From NCBI GenBank assembly GCA_026874595.1, contig CM049317.1:23233401-23297400 (forward strand): a stretch of DNA of 64,000 nt, read 5' to 3'. Positions 49,498-61,142 of the stretch are shown here, in pieces. Under the pieces are notes generated by a model, which saw only the letters and a program-made list of their open reading frames with translations, was not told the origin of the DNA and did not search any database. The DNA comes from Sipunculus nudus. Lineage: Eukaryota > Annelida > Sipuncula > Golfingiida > Sipunculidae. The position numbers and the translations under genes are program-made. Every line of letters starts with the position of its first letter. The stretch's first letter is position 1.

Positions 49498-49711
49498 ATG
49501 AGTGCACCTCCACCACCATATTCAAGTGCCACGGGGTACCCTGCAGCCCAGCCGGGCTATCCACCTCAGCCCAGCTACCCAGCTCAGCCTGGCTACCCGA
49601 ACACAGGTTTCCAGCCAGCTGCACAGCCTTATCCACCAGTGGAACAGCCGTACCCTCCGGCAGCACAGCAGTACCCTCCCATGGGACAGCAGTACCCTCC
49701 AACAGACTCAG
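49498..49711 (+). CDS. LFG: Lifeguard/TMBIM family protein, first coding exon (Pro-rich N-terminus)
   Basis: The exon follows a strong T-rich acceptor tract (49463-49486, with two AG choices at 49486 and 49496). The ATG at 49498 opens 71 codons plus one base, to donor CAG|GTTAGT. The product begins MSAPPPPYSS and is rich in Pro, Tyr, Gln and Ala, with repeats such as QPGYPPQPSYP and QQYPP. Such a Pro-rich cytosolic tail is typical of Lifeguard proteins (GRINA/LFG1, TMBIM1), seven-span membrane proteins of Golgi/ER that modulate calcium and cell death. The same ORF opens upstream at 49438 but crosses the acceptor tract, so that start is not real. Phase and downstream sequence (see 62942-63081) secure the family. 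Which paralogue it is cannot be told from the N-terminus. The upstream noncoding exon and promoter are not found. Confidence 0.86.
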
Positions 49712-50095
49712 GTTAGTCCAGGCATGATGAAAAGGAGCAGAAAATGCAGCATCTACATGGAGAGTATAGTGCAGATGTTGGTATAACCTTTTCAAATTAT
49801 GAGATAATTATTGAAATGTGTGTCTGTTTGAGGTGAAGAAGAATTTTGAAATTAAATTTTCAAAATGAATAGAGAAAAAGTATTCAGATTGATGTTCCTT
49901 TAAATTAATGGATGAAATGGGTACAGTCGAACTTGTGTGAAAGACCACATGTCTGATAAGACCAACTGTCTTATGACCACCCTAAGGTGAACAGAAAGCA
50001 TTCATATAAGTTAAAACTGACCTTTCTCATAAGATTACTTTGGAATTAAGGCCAGGCTAGTCATGTTGTGTATGTGAATTGTGACACAAGCATTT
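49712..50095. other. Start of the 13.2-kb Lifeguard intron
   Basis: Phase-1 intron from 49712 to 62941. This first part has no repeat family or exon that I can see. Confidence 0.6.
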
Positions 50096-52305
50096 TTAGC
50101 TCAGCTGACTGTAAGTCATCTGAGCTATAGCGATCACTCTTTGTCCGTCGTCCGTCCCGCCATCCGGCCATATATCTGTTAACAAGGCACAAATCTTAAC
50201 CACTGGACCTGGAATCTTCTTACTTTACACCCGGAGAGGTCCATGAAAAATCTCCTTGGAAACCTGGAATTAGGTCTCTGTTACCCATATCCTTCAAGCT
50301 ATGGGGCCCAAAAGTACCCCCCAGAATAGTCAAAAATTTCATACAAAAACTCCAATATCTCATTAACTACATTTTTGATGGTCATGATATTTGGCATACA
50401 TATTGATCATGAGATGTTCCATCAGTTCCTGCAGACTGGTGGCGCCATCTGTATTTTTTTTATTACGAATGTTTTTCTCTATTTTTGAGACCTTTAAAAA
50501 TGTGGACATCTGTTAACAGGGCACAAATCGTAAAGACTGGACCTAGAATCTTCATTCTTGACATTCTGAGAGACCTATGTAAAGTCTCCATGGAAACCAG
50601 AAATAAGGTCTCTTTTACCCATATCCTTCGAGCTATGGGGCCTTAAAGTACCCCCCAGAATTGTCAAAAATTTCATTAAAAAAAAACAATATCTCATTAA
50701 CTACATCACTGATGGTCATGATTTTTGGCATACATATTGATCATGAGATGTTTCATCAGTTTCTGCAGACTGGTGGCGCCCCCTCTATTTTTTTTTTTAC
50801 GAATTTTTTTCTCTATTTTTGAGACCTTTAAAAATGTGGACATTTGTTAACAGGGCACAAATCGTAAAGACTGGACCTAGAATCTTCATTCTTGACATTC
50901 TGAGAGACCTATGAAAAGTCTCCATGGAAACCAGAAATTAGGTCTCTGTTACCCATATCCTTTGAGCTATGAAGCTCCAAAGTACCCCCCAGAATAGTAA
51001 AAAATTTCATAAAAAAAACTTCAATAACTGATTAACCACATCACTGACGGTCATGATTTTGGCATACATATTGATCATGAGATGTTTCTTTAGTTTCTGC
51101 AGACTGGTGGCACCACCTGTATTTTTCAAATTTTTACAATTTTTTTTTTCTATTTTTGAGACCTTTAAAGATGTAGTTATCTGTCAACAGAGTTCAGATT
51201 GGACCTAGAATCTTCATTCTTGACACACAGGGAGTCCTATGAAAAGAATCCATGGAAACCTGAAATTAGGTCCCTGTTACCCATACCCTTTGAGCTATGG
51301 CACTCAAAATACAGCTCAGAATAATGGAAAATTTGATACAAAAGCTGAAGTTTCTGAACAACTAATGCAGAGATCACCATAATTGTTTGTATGGATATTG
51401 ATCATGGAGTGTTTCATCAGTTTCTGCAGCCACATGTATTTGTTCGGGCTTTTTTTCGAATTTTTTTCTCTATTTTTGAGACCCTAAAAGATATGAACAT
51501 CTGTTAACATGGCACAAATCATAACAACTGGACCTAGAATCTTCATTCTTTACACACAGTGAGACCCATGAAAAATCTCCATGGAAACCTGAAATTAGGT
51601 CTCTGTTACCCATATCCATGAAGCTGTATGGCTCCAAAATACCCCCCAGAAATATGAAAAATTTGATACAAAACTCCAGTATCTCAATAACTACAACACT
51701 GATGCTCATGATTTTTGGCATACATATTGATCATGACATGTTCCATCAGTTTTAGCAGAATGGGAGTGCCACCTCTATTTTTTTTCAAATTTTTACAAAT
51801 TATTTTCTCTATTTTTTAGACCTTTAAAGATGTGGTTATCTGTCAACAGGGTACAAATTGTAACAACTGGACCTAGAATCTTCATTCTTATCATGCAAGG
51901 AGGCCCATGAAAAGTGTCTGTGGAATCCTGAAATTAAGTCTCTGTTACCAATCCTTCAAGCTATAGGACTCCAAATTATCCCTCAGAACAATGGAAAATT
52001 TGATACAAAAGCTGAAGTATCTGAACAACTAATCCAGAATCCACCATGCTTCTTTGCATGGATATTGAGCATTAAGTGCTTTTATTAGTTTCTGCAGACT
52101 GGTGGAGCCACCTGTATTTTTTTTAAAGTTTACGCATTTTTTTCTCTATTTTTGAGATATTTTAATACAGACACAATCTCAGCCTGTTGGTTAATCTGTT
52201 TGATGCTTAAGTTGAATGGTTATATACTACCATTCAGATGATAAAATTTCCTTTTGCAAATCTCTTCCCAGTCAGCTGAGCGTCATGACCCATGGGTCAC
52301 TTGTT
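50096..52305 (+). mobile_element. Family C element, full-length copy C4
   Basis: 5' hairpin (TAGCTCAGCTGACT-GTA-AGTCATCTGAGCTA), then a CCGT tract and six tandem units of ~320-339 bp. The 'gttaac/gtcaac' marks stand at 50179, 50512, 50846, 51183, 51503 and 51842. Each unit carries 'ctggacctagaatcttcatt', 'tccatggaaacc(t/a)gaaatta/gggtctc' and 'ccatatcctt'. It ends CAGCTGAGCGTCATGACCCATGGGTCACTTGTT. Located inside the Lifeguard intron in the sense orientation. Confidence 0.76.
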
Positions 52306-52335
52306 AATTAAATATATTCATTAAACTCTGTTTTT

Positions 52336-54956
52336 TTAGCTCAGCTGACTATAAGTCATCTGAGCTATAGTCGTGGTCCATTGTCCGTCGTCCGTCCGTC
52401 TGTCCGTCCGTCCGTCCGTCCGTCCGTAGATGTGGCACGTTTTGAAACCGTAAGACCTAGGAATCCAAAATTCAGCATAATGTTAGATGTCCCCAAGATC
52501 TCCTACCAAGCCGAAAACTGGGTCTTTGCGACTTCATTCCTTTGAGAAATTAAGGAAAAACCTCAATTTTTTATTAAAAACCTATTTTCACACTTCAGGA
52601 CTGCCTAATATCAAAACCACTCATCTGTTTTTCCTCATATTTCCTATAAATAATCCTCTATATAATTCCTATGTACATGCAAAAATTAGGTCTGTATTAT
52701 ATAATTTAAAAAAGTTATGGGCCCAAACATAATGCATTTTGTAAATAATCAGGAAAGAAATTTTATCACTTAACACAAAACTTGTTAAAGCTAAGCACTT
52801 TTTTTCCAGTAATATTACTTTTATTAATCAAAATTAAATTGTATACCCAAAATTAGATCAAAATCTTTTAAATTTTTTAAAATATTAGCAAAAATAAAAA
52901 ATTGGTACCTTAAATTTTGCCCAATTTTGACCATGGCACGTTTTTTTGCTGTAACTGCTGTGGATTTAATTTTCACAGCATGTTTTTGTTAGCATTTCAA
53001 CTGTTAACACCAAAAATTTGAAACCAGTTGATCAAAAACTGTAGATTTTATTCAAGTTTTCAAGCACCATGTCACATATTGCTAGTGTTATGCAGTTTGC
53101 TAGAGCTCAGCTCCCGAGCTTCAGCTCTAAGTTCCTTTAATTTGGCATACAGTTAGATTTCTCCAAAATCCCCTACCATGCCAAGAATTTGGTCACTAGG
53201 ACTTAATTCCTTCGAGATATCAATGAAAAACTTCATTTTTCCATTAAAAACCCATTGTTACACTTTAAGACTGCCTAATATCAAAACCACTGATCTGACT
53301 TTGATCATATATAATATACATATTTTTCTATACATTTGCTATGCACATGCCAGAAATGATGTCAGTATTGTGTATTTTTTTTAAGTTATGGGCCCAAACA
53401 TAATGCACTTTGTAAAAAATCAAGAAATATATTTACTCCCTTAACAAGGGCATTGCTGAAGCTAGAGATTTTATAGTCAGGGATGTAACATTATTTAATC
53501 AAGATTCAATTGAATACCCAAATTTAGTTCTGAATTTTTCAAATTTTATAAGTTATTAGTATAAATATAAAATTAGTACCTTAAATTTTGCCCAACTGTG
53601 ACCATGGCACGTTTGTTTCCTGAGAGCACTGTTGATATAATTTTCATATCATGCACACATAAGGATTTCAGCTTTTTAGTTTAGAAAGCTGAAAGAAATT
53701 GGCCAAATATTGTAGCTTTTATTAATGTTTTTTATGAGACCCTGTCAGACTTTGGCTCTCTCCAGCCCCTCTTGAGTCACCTGTATGTTGACCTTGTTGA
53801 CCTTTCATCAAATTATGCACGCTTGAGGCGAGAATCCAGGCAGCTTATGGCCAGCCACAGTTGATCCAGGTGTCCAACCCAACTCATCTAGTAGTTTTAA
53901 CCAACAACATAACAATAAACAATAAATTAATAAATTTTTCTTGGTTTTTAATAACAAATTAAAGAAAAATAGAAAAGGAATTTGTTAGTTTATAATAACA
54001 GGAAATTAACTTGCAGTTACTGATGATATAAGAATCTTGTATTGATGGGTAGAATGTCACATATTCCAAATAACACCATGCAGTCACCTATGGCATTTTT
54101 CAGTTCATTTTTAATGATAAAGAAGTAAATCATATTATTCATTACTAATCATTAGGGATTATATGAAGGAAATTAATGATAGACAAAGATGCAGTTGATA
54201 ATATTAATCTAGATTCCTACTGTGTCTAGTGTGTACATTGATGTGAAATTAGTCCAAAATGAATTTTTTACAGTTATTTTTTAATATAAATAAAAGCCAT
54301 AAAACCAGGTACTTATGATCATTATTTAAATGTGTGAATTTTGTATATTCTGGATTCTCAAAATCATTGTTTGGTGAAAACTGAATAAATACCAGACATG
54401 GTGCAAATACTTTGTAATTGTATTTAAATACAAATATGATTATGTACTCCATTATAAAATTTCTTGCATAAAGAATGGGAATTCAGGTAAAAATGAAAGT
54501 ATATGAATACTCGTGCAAATACTTTCAAAATGTATTCATGAATGCATTCATGAATATATTCTTTAATATTATTTTAATAATCATATCAGTTATATTTCAT
54601 TTTTAAAAAATCATATGACTCTCTTATTATTTTTAATAAAAATTATATTTGGGACAATATTTGTAATTTTTTATAATAAATAGTTAAACTCTTATATTAT
54701 ATGTTCTGCTTATAAGTTATATGGCCAAGTCAAAATCTGTGTGACAATAGCACTCCATTTGTTAATAAAATAAATGAAATCAATCCTCTTCCCTGTCTCC
54801 AAAGATCCTATCAAAATCATACATAAGCTAAACACCCACAACTCATAATACAGCTTATATTTATTACCACACAAAACCAGCATGTGCCTCATTTCTAAAA
54901 AATATTTTTTTATCATATATTACAGCTGAGCGTCGTGACCCATAGGTCCCTTGTTT
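52336..54956 (+). mobile_element. Family A element, longest copy A6
   Basis: Just 30 bp after C4. 5' hairpin, (CCGT)n microsatellite (52389-52428), two divergent body repeats (starting ~52440 and ~53090, each with 'cctaccatgcc/aagccg', 'tgcctaatatcaaaaccact' and 'gttatgggcccaaacataatgcac'). The end is CAGCTGAGCGTCGTGACCCATAGGTCCCTTG. At 2.6 kb it is the longest family A copy here and may approximate the ancestral length. No Rep/helicase coding is visible. Confidence 0.74.
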
Positions 54957-56575
54957 TTTTTATTATGAAGTTTTCAGTAATGCATTTTTTCCCTACTATT
55001 AGGTTGACCTGGTTTGACCAGTTTCAGAAGTGGCCAGAAAAGGAAATAAAAATTTCTGAAACAATGCATCGGACCTCCACATGGAACCCAAAAACCCTGA
55101 ACACTTTGTTATACCTAAAGACCTTGCCAAATCCTATTTGCTTTGATTTCTAAAAAGATATCTATCACCCTACATAGTCTCCAGGCAAGAGATAAGAATA
55201 ATATACCATAGATGTTAAAGCAAAAATCATGAGAGCATTAGCCTCAGTAGTACCACTTTTCACCACCAGGTATCCCCAGCATACAGGTGGCTCTTTTCTG
55301 AAAATATAAAAAAAATGCTCTGTTGATGAAAGCAGGATAACAATAGAAAACTAAGCCTTGTACCTGGATATGCAAGTATATACTGTGTTGTTCATAATCT
55401 CACTTAACAGTATTGCTAACAACTTATTTGTTAATATCTCTTTTAATCATCCTAGTACTGGTCTTGCTATCAAGTGTATGTGGCATGCTTATACTGACAC
55501 TTGAATCACATTTCTGCAACTTGATACTACTAATTTGAACATTCTAGCATGATCAGGCTTTATTCACACGTGCATGTATGTAAAACTAGATGATTAGTAA
55601 CTCAGTCTTATCTGGTGTATATATATATATATATCATAAAACAGTTTAACCTCAGTCTAATGCCAAAACCAGGAACATAGCTAGATTAGAGAGGCAGAAA
55701 ATTGTGGGTACCACTTTTTTTAACTTCAAATATTGAAAGATTATTCTAGAGTACTTTAATACTGTAACAGATTAACAGATTTAGAATAATTATATACTGC
55801 CAGTACCCATATATGACTACCTGAAAATTGGCATTTAAAAAATCAGAATAGCACAGCTCATGAACAGACCCAAAGTCAATTGGAATTGGAATTGAATTGG
55901 AAATAAAAATAGAATGAACAGACATTGACTTTGAACTGAGACAGTAATCTCATGAATTAGAATTAAAATGAATTGGAATCAAATTGGGACTGAAAGGGAA
56001 AAGAGCTTAATAAAAATTCTTGAATTGGAGTTGAAAAACAATTGGCTAAATGTGAGTTGGGCAGTTGAATCAGGTAAAATCAATTGGATTAAACATCGAG
56101 ATATAGAAATTGAATGGGGTAAATCAATTGGATTCAATATTGGGATATGGCAGTTGAATTAGGTAAAATCAATGGATTAAACATTTGAATATGGAATTGG
56201 ATGAGTGAACTGGTGGCAAATAAACTAGGTTATACTGTAATAAATTTTATAAATAATTTATTTATACAAAATATTATTATATATATGATGATAATATTAT
56301 TATTATAACTGCATGTTATGTTTCATCTTTTATAACTATCATAGAATTTGGTAGTGGCACTTTTATTAGATGACTGATTATAACATACCTGCATCTTTCT
56401 CTTCTAGTTGGTGTGGTTTGATTTTTCACTAATTTTGGTTGATGGAACATGTGGTTTGCGTTGTCTTTCTCCATAGCACGCACCTTGGAGGGAGTACAGT
56501 ATTCGCTTGTTCCCGTGTCTGAGCAACCCACAGTTATCTTCAACAATGGTATGCTTGCCTCTCACTCTCTGCACG
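54957..56575. other. Intronic noncoding stretch
   Basis: AT-rich. 'aattggaatt'-type repeats at 55870-56205 look like slippage-derived simple sequence. A minus-strand frame at 56404-56652 begins with a hydrophobic stretch (see findings), but I do not call it a gene. Confidence 0.4.
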
Positions 56576-57420
56576 TGCTTGTAATGCTTCATCCCAAAAC
56601 ACACTAACGTAAACAATGTCGCAATGAAGAAATCACGCAATGTCAGCAACACACTCGCATAAACAACAACACATTGTAAGCTTCAGGCATTGTTAGCAAC
56701 ACACTTATGTAAACAACACACGGTGAAGGCATTATGCAATGTTACTGTTAGCAGCACACAAATGTAAACCAAATACAGGGTGCGCATCAATCTGTGTTAG
56801 CAGCACATTAAGGCAAATGACACACAGTTTAGGTATCATTCAATGTTAAAAACACTAACGTAAACCACACAGTGTATCCATCTTGCAATGTTAGTAACAC
56901 CCTAATGTAAACGACACAGTAAAGATTTCATGTAATGTTAGCAGCACACTAATGTGAACAACACAATGTAGGTGTCACGCAATGTTAGCAGCACACTAAT
57001 GTAAACAGCACAACTAAGGTGTCATGCAATGTTAGCAGCAAACAAATGTTAACGACACAACATAGGTGTCACGTAATGTTAGCAGCACACTAATGTAAAC
57101 GACACAGTATAGGTGTCACGTAATGTTAGCAGCACACTAATGTAAACGACACAGTGTAGGTGTCACGCAATGTTAGCAGCAAACAAATGTAAACGACACA
57201 ATGTAGGTGTCACGTAATGTTAGCAGCACACTCATGTAAACCACACAAGGTAGGTGTCACGTAATGTTAGCAGCACAGTAATGTAAACCACACATTGTAG
57301 GTGCCACGCAATGTTAGCAGCACACTTATGTAAACAACAAAAAGTAGGTGCCACGCAATGTTAGCAACACACAAATGTTAACGACACAATGTAGGTGTCA
57401 TGCAATGTTAATAACATGTG
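56576..57420. repeat. 47-bp minisatellite
   Basis: The unit contains 'caatgttagcagcacactaatgtaaacgacac'. The 'gcagca' mark stands at 56941, 56988, 57035, 57082, 57129 and 57176, a strict 47-bp step. Earlier units (56580-56930) are degenerate and of uneven length. About 16-18 units in all. Confidence 0.9.
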
Positions 57421-57635
57421 TTAATAACGTGCACCCTAAGCAACCTGCAGTGTAAATAACATGCAACATCAGCAACCTGCAATTTTAGCAACACATATAT
57501 AATACAAGTAAGTGACATGCAACGTAAGCAACACACAATATAAACCACCTGGAAGTGCCACATATCACATGACATCCAATATCAGATGTTTGCATAATCT
57601 TTTGATATGTTCACAGTGAATTAAAACAGACATAA

Positions 57636-59371
57636 ACTAGAATACGGGTAGTCGACAAGCGACTACATGTATCCGCCTAAATCAGAGTGGAACGGGTGAA
57701 GTGAGGCATGGATTGAGTGGCAAGGGGAAATAGAGTGTTGCATATTAGCATGGATGTCTGCAGCCAAATTGTGTATGTAGGTTGCCCCCCCTACCACAAA
57801 ATCCAGAAAGCCGTCCAAGTTATATACATATGCAAAATTTAAGGCAGATAGGTCAAACCACTACATGTTTATGAGTGATTTTAGCCCTTGGCAGACAAAC
57901 AGATGGACGCGGAGCAAAAATGGTTGCAGGTGACGCCACCAGTTTTGCGTATGATAAAGAGCTATGTGAGAACTATACACATGCAAAATTTTGGCCCAAT
58001 CGGTCAAACGGTTCCCAAGATATGAGCTTGGATGTCTGCTGCCTAAATTTGAATGCAGGTGGCGCCACCTGTCATAAAATCAAGAGAGCTGTCAGGGATG
58101 TATAAACCTGCAAAATTTTAGGCAGATATGTCAAACCACTGCCGAGATATGAGTGATTTTATCCCATAGCAGACAAACAGACAGGAGTTGTGCAAAAATG
58201 GCTGCAGGTGGCGCCACCAGTTTGCGTATGATGAAGAGCTATGTGAGATCTATACACATGCAAAATTTTGGCCAAATCAGTCAAACAGTTCCCGAGATAT
58301 GAGCTTGGATGTCTGCAGCGTAAACGTGAATGTAGGTGGCGCCACCTGTCATAAAATCAGAAAAGCTATCCAGGATGTACACGCATGCCGAATTTCAGGT
58401 AAATAAGTCAAGTCACTGCAGAGATATGAGTGATTTTAACCCAAGGCAGATGAACAGATGGACACTGTGCAAACATGGTTGCAGGTGGTGCCACCATTTT
58501 TTGTGTATGTTATAAAGCATTCCAAGGGCTACATTTGTGCAAAAAAAAATTTTCCTGATCGGTCAAACGGTTCCCGAGATATGAGCTTGGATGTCTGCAG
58601 CGTAAACGTGAATGTAGGTGGCGCCACCTGTCATAAAATCAGAAAAGCTATCCAGTATGTTTACGCATGCCGAATTTAAGGTGAATTAGTCTAGTCACTG
58701 CAGAGATATGAGTGATTTTAACCCAAGGCAGACAAACAGATGGACACTGTACAAACATGGTTGCAGGTGGCCCACCATTTTTTGTGTAAGTTATAAAGCT
58801 CTCCAAGGGCTACATTTGTTCAAAAAAACTTTTCTGATCGGTCAAACGGTTCCCGAGATATGGGCTTGGATGTCTGCAGCGTAAACGTGAATGTAGGTGG
58901 CGCCACCTGTCATAAAATCAGAAAAGCTATCCAGGTTGTATACGCATGCCGAATTTCAGGTGAATTAGTCAAGTCACTGCAGAGATATGAGTGATTTTTA
59001 CCCAAGGCAGACGAACAGATGGACACTGTGCAAACATGGTTGCAGGTGGCGCCACCATTTTTTGTGTATGTTATAAAGCTCTCCAAGGGCTACATTTGTG
59101 CAAAAAAAATTTTCCTGATCGGTCAAACGGTTCCCGAGATATGTGGGTTTATGTGTGGAAACAGACGCACAAACAGACGCAGAGCGCAGAGGAAAGGTCA
59201 GAGGTCAAAACAAAATCGGGGCGCAGCAGTTCACATGTGACCCGAACATAATCCCAGGTTTTGTAAAATTCCGCCCAGCGGTTACGGAGGAGTTCTCCGG
59301 ACACCTACGCGGCGGCGGCGGCGTGCAGCTGAAAACATAGTATCTGCAAAACTCTGTTTTGGCGGATACAA
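57636..59371 (-). mobile_element. Family B element, copy B3
   Basis: Minus-strand, complete. Its 3' end AACTAGAATACGGGTAGTCG is at 57636 and its 5' hairpin ends TTGTATCCGCC at 59371. The core has four or five ~280-bp units with GGTGGCGCCACC palindromes, in the opposite orientation to B1 and B2. DR1 at 59195-59207. A CGG run lies at 59311-59322. Confidence 0.77.
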
Positions 59372-59681
59372 TTAAAATGATTTTTGGTGTAAAATAATAT
59401 AAGTAATATTACTGTTATTTAAACATCGACAAAATGACATGCCAGCTTCAGCCCTCAAGTGATATGTAATTTTAGTAAAATTACTGCTATATTTTTATGT
59501 GGAGTGAAATCACAAACAAGATTGACAGTATTATTATATTTTGTCAATATTATATTATCATATGTAATATTAATAATAATAAAGATAATAATAACGAAAT
59601 GATATAATAATTACTTATAATAATGACAACAACAGTAATAATATTGATTTTATTTTGCTCTTGTTTGTGTGATTTTGATTA

Positions 59682-60745
59682 TTGTATCTGCCAAAACAAA
59701 GGATACATGCAATGTAGGGACACATTGCTTTTATCCCCCATGTGTCCATTCATGACAGGTACTACTGTACTGTACTTTCTGAGTTTATTTTGGGAGAACT
59801 CCTCTAAGACCCCTGGACCAATCATCCTTAAATCTTGCATTATTACCTGGTCACATGTGAACTGATGCTTGACAAAGAGTGTTGCAGGGCACCTACAATC
59901 CTTTTCACATTGTTTCCATCTGTGCATCTTTTCTTTGTGATAATGACCCATATTTACAAGTGGTTTAATGTATTGGGCTGAAATTGTGCTGGTCTATAGA
60001 TCCCTTGGAAACCTCTGTTTCACTAATGACTGGTGGTGCCATCTGCAATCATTTTTCACTTGGTGTAAATCTGTGCCTGTGCTTTTGGTGAATATCACTC
60101 CAGTCTCAGGAGTTGTATATTTCCTGAGAAGACTGCACAAGTCTGGTGACACCACAGACAGTCATGTATTTGTAGGATACATTCTTGTATTTATCTCTGC
60201 AGTAGTTTAAATCTGTCTCTTTCGACTGAAAATTTGCATTTCCATAGACCTTGGAGTGATTTATCTTGTATACATGACTAGTGGCCCCAACTTCGCAAAA
60301 AATTTCATCCAGCTTCCATCTGTAGGTATATTTTTATTGAGAAAATTGCATCTCAAGAGTCATTCAATGTAACAGTCTGAAATTTTGCCTGTCCATCAAT
60401 CTTGAATCATGATAGCTTTCGCATACAAAACATGTAGTGTCACCAACAAATTCATGTTTTAGTAAAATACATTTATATATTTATTCAGGACAGCTTTGAT
60501 ATACAGGCCTCGAATTTTGACAGTCCATAGATTGAGAATGGCATTATCTTGTTGACATGACTGGTGGTGTCACCTACAATAAGTTTTTAGTTTCACCCAT
60601 CCTTCCACCTTTGGATACTTGGTCATATCTGATGACAGGAATTTAGAGGGCTGTGTCATCAGGGGAGATTCCATGTGCACATTATCTATGCCCCTGCCAT
60701 TTAGTGGATACCTGTAATCGCTTGTCGACTGCCCATATCCCAGTT
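59682..60745 (+). mobile_element. Diverged family B-like element, copy B4
   Basis: Start TTGTATCTGCCAAAAC...GGATAC and end 'ggatacctgtaatcgcttgtcgactgcccatatcccagtt' parallel the family B termini, with decay in the hairpins. The body keeps ~150-bp repeats with 'actggtggt(g)(c/t)cac/atct' in place of the palindrome. An old copy or sister family. Confidence 0.55.
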
Positions 60746-61142
60746 CTGTCTTGTGTTCTTGTGATTGCACAAATCTCTTGCTTCAGTGAAACTGTAGTGA
60801 ATTTGGGGCTGTGAGGGCTGTGTCATCAGGGGAGATTCCATGCGCACATTATCAATGCCCCTGCCATTTAGTGAATACCTGTAATCGCTTGTCCACTGCC
60901 CTTATCCCAGTTCTGTCTTGTGTACTTGTGATTGCACAAATCTCTTGCTGCAGAGAAACTGTAGTGAATTTGGGGCTGTGAGGGCTGTGTCATCAGGGGA
61001 GATTCCATGTGTACATTTTCCATGCCCCTGCCATTAAGTGGATACCTGAAATCTCTTGTCGACTGCCCTTATCCCAGTTCTGTCTTGTGTACTTGTGAAT
61101 GCACAAATCTCTTGCTTCAGTGAAACTGTAGTGAATTTGGTT
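60650..61142 (+). repeat. 167-bp tandem triplication including the B4 3' end
   Basis: 'ctgtgtcatcaggggagatt' stands at 60651, 60818 and 60985, exactly 167 bp apart. Each unit holds the B-like 3' terminus (cttgtc(g/c)actgccc(a/t)tatcccagtt) plus ~60 bp of downstream flank ('cttgtgattgcacaaatctcttgct'). Confidence 0.85.

Noticed and set aside
49448-49795. Other-frame ORFs (86-115 codons) over the Lifeguard exon
   Set aside because: Shadows of a Pro/Gln-rich repetitive exon; only the called frame continues across the splice junction.
56576-57420. CRISPR-like array (regular 47-bp repeats)
   Set aside because: The whole unit repeats without unique spacers, and the context is a eukaryotic intron. 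It is a minisatellite.
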